The notes: generated by a model from the letters alone, not told the origin. Positions 17,244 to 26,546 are shown, counted from the stretch's first letter. The stretch is DNA of 64,000 nt from Calorimonas adulescens (GCF_008274215.1 NZ_VTPS01000004.1:1-64000), one strand, 5' to 3'. Translations and numbers: made by a program.

Positions 17244-20200
17244 ATGGGTTTTAAAAAAATTTTTAGTTTTGCCCTTATATTTGTTCTTGTTGTCTCCATG
17301 GTGACCTTTGGAGAGGTATCAGGTGTTGCGGCTCAGAAAAATGTTAATTTGACTATTCTGGCCACATCAGATATTCACGGACACATATACCCATGGGACT
17401 ATGACCAGGCAAAACCGGCGGATTATGGCCTGGCCAAGGTTTACACCATTGTTAAAAGCGTAAGGGCAGAAAACCCCAATACCATCCTCGTGGATAACGG
17501 CGACCTTATACAGGGAACACCGCTTGTCTCCTATTACAACTCCCAGATACTGTCCGGTAATAAAGACTTTACATATCCCATGATTGATGTAATGAATATG
17601 ATGGGTTATGACTCAATGACCCTGGGCAACCATGAATTCAATTTTGGCCTTGACGTACTCAACAAGGTAATATCCGATGCAAAATTCCCTGTTCTGTCGG
17701 CAAATATTTACAAAGAGGACGGGACAAACTTTGTAAAGCCGTACACCATAAAAGATGTTGGTGGTGTTAAGGTCGGTATACTTGGGCTTACCACAAAGAC
17801 CATACCAGAGTGGGAAAATCCAGATAACTATAAGGGCCTCAAGTTTAATGACATAGTAGAGGAAGGCAAAAAGTGGGCCAAGGTGCTTAAGGATGATGAA
17901 AAGGTGGATTTTATACTGGCAGTTGTGCACTCGGGCATAGAGTCACCGACAGATATCATCCCTGAGAACCAGGTCAAGGCCCTTGCAGAGAATGTACCGG
18001 AAATTAATGCCATAGTAGCAGGGCACACACACTCAAACATACCAAATCAGGTAATAAACGGAGTTACAATAACTGAACCAGGCAGATGGGGTGAGTATTT
18101 ATCCAGGATAGACGTGGAACTCACCAGTGATGGTGCAGGGTATAGGATAGCAAATATAACAAGCAATACCATTTCTACAAAGGATGTTGAACCGGCACAG
18201 GAGGTCCTGGATCTGGCAAAACCATACCATAACCAGACCTTGAACTACATTAATACTAAGATAGGCACAGCGACCGATGATTTTGCGCCTGTGGATGAAA
18301 TAAAAGGAATTCCTACGGCGCAGATTAAGGATACGGCTTTGATAGATCTTGTGCAGAAAGTACAGATGTATTACGGTAAAGCGGATGTGTCCATGGCAGC
18401 CATGTTTAACCCCAATGGCATAATCAAGAAGGGTGATATTACCATCAGGGATATTTCCGGCCTGTATATATATGAAAACTATTTATATACCATTGAGGTT
18501 ACAGGTAGGCAATTGAAGGACCTTATGGAATGGTCAGCTAAATATTACAACCAGTACAGGCCCGGCGATGTAACTATAGGTTTTAACAAGGATGTACCAG
18601 GATATAACTATGACATGTTTGAGGGTGTAGACTATAAGATTGATATATCGAAACCTACAGGAGAGAGAATTGTGGACTTGAAGTTCCATGGTAAGCCCGT
18701 GACTGATGATATGGTGTTAAAGCTGGCTATAAACAACTACAGGTTTAACGGCGGCGGTGGGTTTATGAAGGCGGCCGGAATAACTAACCCAAAGGTGCTT
18801 TTTGATTCTCAGAAAGAGATGGGCGACAATGGCCAGATAAGGAACCTTATTATAAGCTATATTAAAGAAAAGGGCACCATATCTCCTGAAGTAAACAATA
18901 ACTGGTCCATAACTGGGGCTAACCTTGATAGCTGGGCCAGGCCATATGTCATTGACCTTGTTAACATGGGCATTATGGATACAGGGAAAAATAATTCTGT
19001 AGCTATCAATGTAAATGATGAGGTCACAAGGGGCGAATTTATAAAAACTCTGGTCAGGGCTATGGGATATCAGCTTCCTGCCGTAGAGTCTTCCAGCTTT
19101 ACAGATGTGGATAAGGAACTCGCACCTTATGTAGAAGCTGCACTTAAAAATGGGGTCACCAATGGGATAAGCGATACCCTGTTTGGCACAGATATGAAGA
19201 TAACCAGGGAACAGGCTTTCTCCATGCTCATGAAAGCCCTGAATCTTAAAGATAATGGTGAAAACCTCGGGTCCTTTAAGGATGCAGACAAGGTAAGCGA
19301 GTGGGCTAAGGGATATATCAGCTCTGCAATTGGACTTGGTATAGTAAAGGGTTCGGATGGAAACTTAAATCCAGTTTCTAACATTACCCGTGGCGAAATG
19401 GCTTCCATGATCGACAACTTCATAAAGAATATAAAACCTGTAACACTGTTATCAATTAATGACTTTCATGGACAGCTAAAGGAATCGGGGAGTAATATAG
19501 GAATAGCCAAAATGGCTGGATATTTAAAGTCTAAAAAGGCAACAAATCCTAACAGGACTCTTGTACTCAGTGCTGGAGACAACTATCAAGGCAGCGCTGA
19601 GTCAAACCTGCTGTACGGTGAACCGGTAAACCAGGCTATGAATATGATAGGGTTTGACGCTTCAGCCATTGGAAACCATGAATTTGACTGGGGTATTGAC
19701 AAGCTTAAAGGGTGGATTAATACAGCAAAGTTCCCATTCCTGGCAGCAAACCTGTATGACAGGTCTACTGGCAAACCGGTAGATTGGGCAAAGCCATACA
19801 CTATTGTTGAAAGGGATGGGATAAAGATAGGCATAATTGGCCTTTCTACTCCTGAGACTGCATATAAGACCAAACCTGACATAGTGGCACCCTATGAGTT
19901 TAAAGACCCTATCGAGGTTACAAGGGAGTATACGAAGATATTAAAAGATAATGGAGCAGATATAATTGTGGTGCTGTCCCACCTTGGGACTGACCAGGAT
20001 AAGGATGGTAACATAACAGGTGAGGGGGCAGAACTGGCGAAGGTATCTGATGTGGATGCCATCATAACAGGCCATACCCATAAGACTGTAGCAGGAAAGA
20101 TAAATGGTATACCTGTTGTCCAGGCTTACTACAACGGACGTTCGGTTGGCGAGATAACTCTATACTATTATGTTCCATTACAGAAGGTAGTTGCATCCAC

Positions 20201-20972
20201 TGTAAAGGTAAATGGTAATCTCTCAAAAGAAACCATTGCCCCTGATAAGGATGTGGCGGCAATGCTTGATGACTACCTGAAAGATGTTGCACCACTGCTG
20301 AATGAGGTCATAGGTAAGACTGATGTAGACCTGGAGCACGATAAGGGACACCTTTCTCTGCTGGGTGAATGGACGGCGGATATTATGAGGGAAGCATCCG
20401 GAGCTCAGATAGCATTCCAGAATGGTGGCGGGCTCAGGACCAGCATACCAAAAGGTGATATCACTGTTGGTAAAATGTACGAGGTAATGCCTTTTGATAA
20501 CACCCTCTATACCTTTGATATGACGGGGGCACAGATCAAAGAGGTACTGGAACATGGCATAATGAACACCAACGTTGGATGGGTTCAGTTTGCCGGACTT
20601 ATAGTAAAGTATGACTCTACAAAACCGGAGGGTGAAAGGGTAGTAAGCATGACCCTGTCTGACGGTACTCCGGTGGAGATGGATAAGGTTTATAAAGTTG
20701 TCACCAATGATTTTATGGCTACGGGTGGAGACAATTATATGACATTCACTAAGGCACAGAACGGGAAAGACACAGGTATACCTGTAAGGGAAGCCATGAT
20801 AAAGGCTATAAGGGACCTCACATCGGCAGGTAAGACATTATCACCTGAATATGAAGATAGACTGATAGATGTCTCAAAGACTGTAAGCTTTAGAACTCCG
20901 GTTTTTACCGGAGTTTTTTTTTATGGGGAAAAACCTATTGCATTAATGAGATATATCTGGTATAATTCATAG
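17244..20972 (+). CDS. Surface-anchored double nucleotidase/phosphodiesterase with internal SLH triplet (YfkN-like)
   Basis: A large exported protein, 1242 residues as read. A signal peptide covers residues 1-30. Module 1 (about 35-560) is CpdB-like: SDIHGHIYP, GNHEF near 128, GHTHSNIP near 258, then a 5'-nucleotidase C-terminal domain. Three SLH motifs (about 562-725) follow. Module 2 (about 732-1195) is UshA-like: NDFHGQ, GNHEFDWG near 810, GHTHKT near 943, FQNGGGLR near 1058. It should hydrolyse extracellular cyclic and mononucleotides while bound to cell-wall polymer. SLH repeats in the middle, not at an end, are unusual. The last 25 or so codons cross a terminator and the next promoter, so the real end is probably near 20884-20893, with a frameshift. 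The start is set by GGAGGTG. Confidence 0.9.
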   Translation: MGFKKIFSFALIFVLVVSMVTFGEVSGVAAQKNVNLTILATSDIHGHIYPWDYDQAKPADYGLAKVYTIVKSVRAENPNTILVDNGDLIQGTPLVSYYNSQILSGNKDFTYPMIDVMNMMGYDSMTLGNHEFNFGLDVLNKVISDAKFPVLSANIYKEDGTNFVKPYTIKDVGGVKVGILGLTTKTIPEWENPDNYKGLKFNDIVEEGKKWAKVLKDDEKVDFILAVVHSGIESPTDIIPENQVKALAENVPEINAIVAGHTHSNIPNQVINGVTITEPGRWGEYLSRIDVELTSDGAGYRIANITSNTISTKDVEPAQEVLDLAKPYHNQTLNYINTKIGTATDDFAPVDEIKGIPTAQIKDTALIDLVQKVQMYYGKADVSMAAMFNPNGIIKKGDITIRDISGLYIYENYLYTIEVTGRQLKDLMEWSAKYYNQYRPGDVTIGFNKDVPGYNYDMFEGVDYKIDISKPTGERIVDLKFHGKPVTDDMVLKLAINNYRFNGGGGFMKAAGITNPKVLFDSQKEMGDNGQIRNLIISYIKEKGTISPEVNNNWSITGANLDSWARPYVIDLVNMGIMDTGKNNSVAINVNDEVTRGEFIKTLVRAMGYQLPAVESSSFTDVDKELAPYVEAALKNGVTNGISDTLFGTDMKITREQAFSMLMKALNLKDNGENLGSFKDADKVSEWAKGYISSAIGLGIVKGSDGNLNPVSNITRGEMASMIDNFIKNIKPVTLLSINDFHGQLKESGSNIGIAKMAGYLKSKKATNPNRTLVLSAGDNYQGSAESNLLYGEPVNQAMNMIGFDASAIGNHEFDWGIDKLKGWINTAKFPFLAANLYDRSTGKPVDWAKPYTIVERDGIKIGIIGLSTPETAYKTKPDIVAPYEFKDPIEVTREYTKILKDNGADIIVVLSHLGTDQDKDGNITGEGAELAKVSDVDAIITGHTHKTVAGKINGIPVVQAYYNGRSVGEITLYYYVPLQKVVASTVKVNGNLSKETIAPDKDVAAMLDDYLKDVAPLLNEVIGKTDVDLEHDKGHLSLLGEWTADIMREASGAQIAFQNGGGLRTSIPKGDITVGKMYEVMPFDNTLYTFDMTGAQIKEVLEHGIMNTNVGWVQFAGLIVKYDSTKPEGERVVSMTLSDGTPVEMDKVYKVVTNDFMATGGDNYMTFTKAQNGKDTGIPVREAMIKAIRDLTSAGKTLSPEYEDRLIDVSKTVSFRTPVFTGVFFYGEKPIALMRYIWYNS
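20894..20922 (+). terminator. Terminator of the nucleotidase gene
   Basis: An 8-bp perfect stem (20894-20901 with 20908-20915) and nine T residues (20914-20922) form a textbook terminator, although the nucleotidase frame reads through it. Confidence 0.88.
20938..20966 (+). promoter_or_regulatory. Promoter of the cysE-cysS T-box transcript
   Basis: TTGCAT (20938-20943), 17 bases and TATAAT (20961-20966) with an extended TGG. It overlaps the annotated tail of the nucleotidase ORF. Confidence 0.7.
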
Positions 20973-20994
20973 TAAATTAGTATGAATTAAATGC

Positions 20995-21218
20995 AATGAA
21001 GAGGTTGAGTAGGTACATCGAGCCCCTAAGAGAGGGACTGTCACCGGCTGAGAGCAGGCCCGGGCCACTGGATGTATTCGAATTGCACCTTTGAGCATCA
21101 CCCCAGAACATGAGTATGGTGTGGCGTCAGCTACGTTATAGCTTCGAGTGAAGGCGTCAGTCTGCCTTAACAAGAGTGGAACCGCGGTAAACCCGTCTCT
21201 TAGGAGATGGGAATTTTT
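20995..21218 (+). ncRNA. T-box riboswitch leader, cysteine-type
   Basis: The leader has the specifier TGC at 21084-21086 (GAATTGCACC context) and the T-box AACAAGAGTGGAACCGCGG around 21169-21187. Its TGGA would pair with UCCA, matching the U discriminator of tRNA-Cys. A terminator follows (21192-21199 with 21204-21211 and T run). Uncharged tRNA-Cys should permit read-through into cysE and cysS. Confidence 0.95.
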
Positions 21219-21237
21219 ATTTTATGGAGGTTTTATC

Positions 21238-21816
21238 ATGAGATTTTTCACATCGATTATGGAAGATGCTAAGAATATACAGAAGAAAGACCCGGCAGCA
21301 AAGAGTATCCTGGAGGTATTTCTTTGTTATCCGGGGCTTCATGCCCTTATATTCTACAGGATTTCCCATTTCTTCTATATACATCATTGGTATATTACAG
21401 CCAGGATAATATCTCAGTTTGGCAGGTTCTTTACAGGTATAGAGATTCATCCCGGTGCAAAGATAGGCAGGAGGCTATTCATTGACCATGGGATGGGCGT
21501 GGTTATAGGTGAAACTGCAGAAATAGGTGATGATGTTACAATATATCATGGTGTGACATTGGGCGGCACAGGACATGAAAATGGTAAAAGACATCCAACA
21601 ATCGGCAATAATGTTGTAATAGGTGCCGGTGCTAAGGTGCTGGGCAGTTTTAAGGTTGGAGACAATTCCAAGATTGGGGCTGGGGCTGTTGTATTGGAAG
21701 AAGTTCCGCCAGATTCTACAGTTGTCGGGATTCCTGGACACATTGTAAAAAAAGATGGAATTAGGGTTGAGATAGATGATATAATAAATAAAGAAAAGAT
21801 ACGTGACCATATATAA
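21238..21816 (+). CDS. cysE: Serine O-acetyltransferase
   Basis: A 192-residue enzyme that makes O-acetylserine from serine and acetyl-CoA, the first step to cysteine. It has a short N-terminal helical domain and a left-handed hexapeptide-repeat domain ([19 protein letters not shown] to the GAGAVV turn) with the active-site histidines in IDHGMG and YHGVTLGG. It is of the short bacterial type. GGAGG lies seven bases before ATG 21238. Its control by a cysteine T-box fits the role exactly. A 230-base spacer with an IS scrap separates it from cysS. Confidence 0.95.
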   Translation: MRFFTSIMEDAKNIQKKDPAAKSILEVFLCYPGLHALIFYRISHFFYIHHWYITARIISQFGRFFTGIEIHPGAKIGRRLFIDHGMGVVIGETAEIGDDVTIYHGVTLGGTGHENGKRHPTIGNNVVIGAGAKVLGSFKVGDNSKIGAGAVVLEEVPPDSTVVGIPGHIVKKDGIRVEIDDIINKEKIRDHI

Positions 21817-21906
21817 TTGATTATGGCAATTGTTGATGCAGTGCTTGCAAATCATGCATATGATATGAGAGGCAACAATAAAGCAAATTAGTGTTTCTAT
21901 TAGCGA

Positions 21907-22010
21907 GCATAGGGTAGATATGGCTTCTCATGTATACGGCAAATTAGTGGTGGCCGGTAAAGCTAAAATGCAAGCTGCAGTAATCGGCGTTTGGATGTTA
22001 TTGATATGTT
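21907..22010 (+). pseudogene. Possible scrap of an IS110-family transposase end
   Basis: Between cysE and cysS one frame reads H-V-Y-G-K-L-V-V-A-G-K-A-K-M-Q-A-A-V-I-G-V-W-M-L-L, which resembles the C-terminal Y-x-x-L-x-x-x-G-K-x-K-x-x-A-x-x-A-V-x-R-K-L-L segment of IS110 transposases. Only about 35 codons remain and no ends are visible. The rest of the 231-base spacer (21817-22047) shows nothing else. Confidence 0.35.
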
Positions 22011-22047
22011 GTCGCAGGTTTATTGTACCGAAGAAAGGAGAGAGGCT

Positions 22048-23436
22048 ATGCAAATATACAACACCATGACGGGGAAAAAGGAAGAATTTGTGCCATTGAT
22101 GGATAAGAGGGTGGGGATGTATGTATGTGGACCCACAGTATATAATTTTATTCACATCGGCAACGCCAGATCTTTTATTGTGTTTGATTTAGTCAGAAGG
22201 TACTTGGAATATAAAGGATATGATGTGACCTATGTTCAGAACTTTACTGATATAGATGATAAGATGATAAAGAGAGCCAATGAAGAGAGCATTTCGGTAT
22301 TTGAACTGGGCGAAAGATTTATAAATGAGTATTTCAAGGATGCTGATGCACTGGGTATAAAGCGGGCTACTGTACATCCAAGAGCCACACAGGTGATTGA
22401 CAGTATAATTGAGTTTATATCCGACCTTGTTGCTAAAGGCTATGCCTATCAGACAGATGACGGTGTCTATTTTAGCGTGGAAAAGTTTGATGGTTACGGA
22501 AAGCTGTCAAAGAAAAATATTGAGGATCTGATTTCTGGTGCTAGGGTTGATGTAAATGAAAGGAAGAAGAACCCACTGGATTTTGCACTATGGAAGGCTG
22601 CAAAACCTGGCGAACCCTGCTGGGAAAGCCCATGGGGGAAGGGCAGGCCGGGATGGCATATTGAATGCTCTGTCATGTCCTCTAAGTACCTTGGGAACAG
22701 CTTTGACATACATGGTGGTGGGCCAGACCTGGTCTTTCCACATCATGAGAATGAGATTGCCCAAAGTGAAGCTCGGAACGGTACAGTTTTTGCCAGATAC
22801 TGGATGCATGCGGGTTATCTTAATATAAACAACCAGAAAATGTCTAAATCACTTGGTAACTTCTTTACTGTAAGAGAAGTCCTGCAGAGATATGACCCGA
22901 TGGTGGTTAGATTTTTTATGCTTTCATCGCACTATAGGAGCCCGATAAACTTTAGCTTTGAGCTTCTGGATCAGACTGCAGGTGGACTTGATAGGATAAA
23001 AAATGCACTTATAAGGCTTAATGGGCTCAAGGGCCAGGCCGGAGACACCTCCGCTGATTTTTCTGTGAGAGAGGCTGTTCAAAAAGAAAAGGATAGGTTC
23101 ATTGCGTCCATGGACGATGACTTTAATACTGCTGAGGCGATATCTAATATTTTCAATATTGTAAGCATAGCAAATTCGAGGGTTGATGAAGGCAGTGGCC
23201 AGGCCTTGATAAAATTTGTATCAGGCACCATTTGCGAGTTGCTGGGTGTACTTGGCATCACCTTCAACCTAAATGCTGACATGCTGGATGAAGAAATAGA
23301 GTGTCTAATTAAAGAAAGACAGGAAGCAAGGGCGAGGAAGGACTTTAAAACTGCCGACAGGATACGGGATGAGTTAAAAGAAAGGGGTATAATTCTGGAG
23401 GATACCCCTCAAGGGGTAAGATGGAAAAGAAAATGA
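22048..23436 (+). CDS. cysS: Cysteinyl-tRNA synthetase
   Basis: A 462-residue class I synthetase charging tRNA-Cys. It shows the zinc-ligand CGPTVYN, the HIGNAR signature, GWHIECSVM and HHENEIAQSE zinc ligands and KMSKS (about residues 264-268), followed by the helical DALR-type end. The start follows AAAGGAGAGAG. It is presumably transcribed from the T-box controlled cysE promoter. Its end overlaps mrnC by 16 bases. Confidence 0.97.
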   Translation: MQIYNTMTGKKEEFVPLMDKRVGMYVCGPTVYNFIHIGNARSFIVFDLVRRYLEYKGYDVTYVQNFTDIDDKMIKRANEESISVFELGERFINEYFKDADALGIKRATVHPRATQVIDSIIEFISDLVAKGYAYQTDDGVYFSVEKFDGYGKLSKKNIEDLISGARVDVNERKKNPLDFALWKAAKPGEPCWESPWGKGRPGWHIECSVMSSKYLGNSFDIHGGGPDLVFPHHENEIAQSEARNGTVFARYWMHAGYLNINNQKMSKSLGNFFTVREVLQRYDPMVVRFFMLSSHYRSPINFSFELLDQTAGGLDRIKNALIRLNGLKGQAGDTSADFSVREAVQKEKDRFIASMDDDFNTAEAISNIFNIVSIANSRVDEGSGQALIKFVSGTICELLGVLGITFNLNADMLDEEIECLIKERQEARARKDFKTADRIRDELKERGIILEDTPQGVRWKRK

Positions 23437-23813
23437 TTGGACAAAAGGCTAGCCATATACCTTCACTGGCCCTTGCGTACCTTGGTGATTCAATTTACGA
23501 GGTCTTTATACGAAAATACCTCATATCCGAAGGCATTATGGATGTTAACACACTTCATAAAGAGACAGTAAAGTATGTTAATGCTGTATCCCAGGCGGTT
23601 TTTCTATCAAAACTGGAAGGATTTCTGACAGAAGAGGAAATGGATGTGGTTCGGAGAGGGAGAAATGCGAAGATAAATACGAAGCCGCAAAATTGTGATA
23701 TTCAGGATTACAAACGTGCGACAGCACTGGAAGCATTAATTGGTTATCTTTTCATAAATGAGAGACTGGATAGAATTGACGAGATTATGAAAAAAATAAT
23801 ATCATATGCTTGA
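23421..23813 (+). CDS. mrnC: Mini-ribonuclease III
   Basis: A 130-residue RNase III-like nuclease without a double-stranded-RNA-binding domain. Its homologue in Bacillus matures the ends of 23S rRNA. The catalytic signature ALAYLGDSIYE (about residues 17-27) and the later E-A-L-I-G-Y-L block are intact. It starts within the end of cysS (AAGGGGT site) and is followed by thyX after 12 bases. Confidence 0.95.
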   Translation: MEKKMIGQKASHIPSLALAYLGDSIYEVFIRKYLISEGIMDVNTLHKETVKYVNAVSQAVFLSKLEGFLTEEEMDVVRRGRNAKINTKPQNCDIQDYKRATALEALIGYLFINERLDRIDEIMKKIISYA

Positions 23814-23825
23814 GGGGATGGTACA

Positions 23826-24482
23826 ATGGATATACAACTGATAAATAAGACACCAGACTTTTTGAAAGTTATATGGCTTGCGGCCAGGACATGTAAAAGC
23901 CCTAAAACCCCACAGGAACTCTGGCAGGAGGATCAATCCCGGGAAGAGATGGAAAGGATTGCTGACAACATAATAAGATCAGGTCATACCAGTGTTTTAG
24001 AGCACTGCTATGTTACATATGCTGTTGCAGGGGTCTCAAGAAGTTTGCTGGCACAGTACACGAGACATAGGATTGGCATAAGTATATCAGTCCAGTCACA
24101 GAGGGCGGTCTCTGAGAGGTCAGACAGAAACGGTGGAATGTTTGATGCTGTCATACCACATACGATAGAACAAAATGAAAAGGCTAAAGAGATATTTGTC
24201 TCTCAGCTAAGGTCATTGCAGGAGTGCTATGACAGGTTGTCAGAACTCAATATAAATAAAGAGGATGCCAGGTTTATTTTACCCAATGCAGCAGCCACCA
24301 ACTTTGTCACCACATTAAATTTGCGTTCACTCATGGATGTATATGAGAAAAGAGTTACCGTTCCAGGGGCACAGTGGGAGATTAAAGAGATGATACAGCG
24401 TTTTGCGGATATTATATGTAATGAAGAACCGTGGCTGAGAAAATATTTTTTAAAAAGTGAAACCACAAAGGTGGAAAATTAA
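23826..24482 (+). CDS. thyX: Flavin-dependent thymidylate synthase
   Basis: A 218-residue FAD enzyme that methylates dUMP to dTMP using methylene-THF and NAD(P)H. Visible are SGHTSVLEHCYVTY, and the ThyX signature region starting R80-H81-R82. The usual spacing is RHR-x7-S, but here the sequence RHRIGISISVQSQR puts the matching serine at x8 (S91), and the following tyrosine of typical SQRY is alanine. The late N-x-R-S-L segment (NLRSLMDVYEKR) is present. It lies between mrnC and rlmB, where Bacillus has no such gene. Confidence 0.93.
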   Translation: MDIQLINKTPDFLKVIWLAARTCKSPKTPQELWQEDQSREEMERIADNIIRSGHTSVLEHCYVTYAVAGVSRSLLAQYTRHRIGISISVQSQRAVSERSDRNGGMFDAVIPHTIEQNEKAKEIFVSQLRSLQECYDRLSELNINKEDARFILPNAAATNFVTTLNLRSLMDVYEKRVTVPGAQWEIKEMIQRFADIICNEEPWLRKYFLKSETTKVEN

Positions 24483-24562
24483 TATGGATCACAAATCTGC
24501 TGGGATTGCTCACATAATAATAATGAATTGTTACAGCAAAAACTTAGAAGGATTGATATAAG

Positions 24563-25333
24563 ATGATAAAAGAAGAAGGCATAATAGCAGGCAGGAATCC
24601 TGTCCTTGAAGCTTTAAAATCAGGTATAGAGATAAATAAGATAATAATTTCTGACAATGAAAAGCAGGGAATCATGAAAGAAATAATTGGCAGAGCGAGA
24701 GAAAAGGGCATACCTGTGGAAATGGCCAATAAGAAGAAGCTGGACTCCATTACAGAACTTAATCATCAGGGTGTTGTTGCCATGTCCTCACCTGTTAAAT
24801 ATATGAATATCGATGATATATTTGACTATGCCAACAAAAGAGGTGAGGATCCCCTTCTGGTGGTTCTGGATGGCATCCAGGACCCGGCCAACCTTGGCTC
24901 AATCATAAGGACATCTGAGGTGTTGGGGGCGCATGGGGTGATAATCCCCATGCACAGAAGCGCAGGCATCACCGCTGCAGTATCAAGAATATCAGCTGGC
25001 GCAGTATATCACCAGAGGATAGCAAGGGTGGCGAACATTTCTCAAGCCATTAAAGAGATGAAAGAGCGTGGACTGTGGGTTGCTGCCTGTGACATGAACG
25101 GTGAAATATATTATGGTAAAGACCTTACTGGGCCTATCGCATTGGTGATAGGCGGGGAGGGCAAAGGGGTTTCCAGACTTGTTAGAGAGAATTGCGACTA
25201 TGTCATTAGTATACCAATGTATGGCAAGATAGGTTCTCTTAATGCAAATGTTGCGGCAGCTATAGTTATGAGCGAGGTTGTGAGACAAAGGTGCATGAAA
25301 AATGGCAGAATATCTGATAGTAGACGGTTATAA
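24563..25333 (+). CDS. rlmB: 23S rRNA 2'-O-methyltransferase RlmB-type (SpoU family)
   Basis: A 256-residue SPOUT methyltransferase. It has an N-terminal substrate-binding domain (IAGRNPVLEAL) and a knotted catalytic domain with the three SpoU motifs: D-G-I-Q-D-P-x-N-L-G-S-I-I-R (about residues 104-117), VIGGEGKGVSRLV (about 196-208) and IPMYGKIGSLNANVAAAI (about 216-233). It is expected to methylate a ribose in 23S rRNA, although the exact guanosine is not provable from sequence. The next gene starts inside its end. Confidence 0.93.
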   Translation: MIKEEGIIAGRNPVLEALKSGIEINKIIISDNEKQGIMKEIIGRAREKGIPVEMANKKKLDSITELNHQGVVAMSSPVKYMNIDDIFDYANKRGEDPLLVVLDGIQDPANLGSIIRTSEVLGAHGVIIPMHRSAGITAAVSRISAGAVYHQRIARVANISQAIKEMKERGLWVAACDMNGEIYYGKDLTGPIALVIGGEGKGVSRLVRENCDYVISIPMYGKIGSLNANVAAAIVMSEVVRQRCMKNGRISDSRRL

Positions 25334-25823
25334 CATAATAAACTCATGGCCTGAACTTATAGATTTAAGTAATGTTAGTCTGGAAGCGGCAAGAGATAAG
25401 CTGATTGAGATAATGTCAAATTATCAGGGCTATACCGGAATAAGGGTTATAATAGTATTTGATGCCCATTATGTAAAAGGTAGTGTGGAAAAGCATATAT
25501 ATTTAAATGGCATGGAGGTTGTTTATACAAAAGAGGGTGAGTCGGCAGACCATTATATAGAAAAGCTGGTACATCGTATAAGCAGCAATCATACCATACG
25601 CGTGGCTACCTCTGACTGGATAGAACAACAGGTTGTGCTGGCAGGTGGTGGTGTTAGGGTGTCAGCGTTAGAGCTTTTAAAGCTGGTTGAGAACACAAAT
25701 AGAAAGATTAATAGAGATATTAAAAACAATGAATTAAAGAATACAACCACGCTGACAGACAAATTGGACCCTTGTGTCTATGAAAAGCTTGAGAAGATAA
25801 GAAGAAACGCTAATAATGCTTGA
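25302..25823 (+). CDS. NYN-domain ribonuclease-like protein (YacP/Rae1 family)
   Basis: A 173-residue PIN-like NYN-domain protein. The N-terminal YLIVDGYNIINSW block, VFDAHYVKG and ATSDWIEQQ acidic positions mark the family. In Bacillus, Rae1 (YacP) is a ribosome-associated mRNA endonuclease. The start overlaps rlmB by 32 bases. Genomic position between rlmB and sigH is the same as in Bacillus. Confidence 0.93.
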   Translation: MAEYLIVDGYNIINSWPELIDLSNVSLEAARDKLIEIMSNYQGYTGIRVIIVFDAHYVKGSVEKHIYLNGMEVVYTKEGESADHYIEKLVHRISSNHTIRVATSDWIEQQVVLAGGGVRVSALELLKLVENTNRKINRDIKNNELKNTTTLTDKLDPCVYEKLEKIRRNANNA

Positions 25824-25848
25824 CTGATTTTGAACCGATAGTTATAAT
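25820..25848 (+). promoter_or_regulatory. Promoter of sigH
   Basis: TTGACT (25820-25825), 17 bases and TATAAT (25843-25848). Confidence 0.72.
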
Positions 25849-25891
25849 AGTTATAAATGATGCCTTTAGATAAAAGGTGGAGGCGATATAT

Positions 25892-26530
25892 GTGAAGCCT
25901 GGGGCCCAGATTAAAACAGTTACTGAATTTGATTCAATGGAGGATGAGGATGTAGTAGTTGAGGCTCAGCAAGACAACGATAAGGCTTTGGAATACATCA
26001 TTAATAAGTACAAGAGTTTTGTAAAGTCAAAGGCTCGTTCCTATTTTCTGATAGGTGCAGACAGAGAGGATATTGTACAGGAAGGGATGATAGGGCTATA
26101 CAAAGCAATAAGAGATTTTAAAGCTGACAAGCTTTCATCATTCAGGGCGTTTGCAGAACTGTGTATTACAAGACAGATTATCACAGCGATTAAAACGGCA
26201 ACAAGACAGAAGCACATACCCCTGAATTCATATGTCTCGTTGAACAAGCCGCTTTATGACGAGGAATCGGATAGAACGCTCATGGATATAATAGCGGAGG
26301 GTAAAATCTCTGACCCTGAAGAACTGGTAATAAGCAATGAAGAATTTAATAATATAGAGTGCAAGATGGGGGAGATATTAAGCGATTTAGAGTGGGAGGT
26401 ACTGACATCATATCTTCAAGGCAAATCCTATCAAGAAATTGCAGCCACACTCGACAGGCATGTTAAATCGATCGACAATGCACTTCAAAGAGTAAAGAGA
26501 AAACTTGAAAAATATATTGATGCGGAATGA
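25892..26530 (+). CDS. sigH: RNA polymerase sigma factor SigH
   Basis: A 212-residue sigma-70 family factor. Region 2 contains the EDIVQEGMIGLYKAIRDF helix (about residues 58-75) and region 4 ends in a helix-turn-helix SYQEIAATLDRHVKSIDNALQRVKRK (split about 180-205). In Bacillus and clostridia this factor drives entry into sporulation. The ribosome site GGTGGAGG overlaps an earlier GTG (25877), so GTG 25892 is preferred. It has its own promoter and is followed by a tRNA gene. Confidence 0.94.
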   Translation: MKPGAQIKTVTEFDSMEDEDVVVEAQQDNDKALEYIINKYKSFVKSKARSYFLIGADREDIVQEGMIGLYKAIRDFKADKLSSFRAFAELCITRQIITAIKTATRQKHIPLNSYVSLNKPLYDEESDRTLMDIIAEGKISDPEELVISNEEFNNIECKMGEILSDLEWEVLTSYLQGKSYQEIAATLDRHVKSIDNALQRVKRKLEKYIDAE

Positions 26531-26546
26531 TTTATTTTTTTACTTA

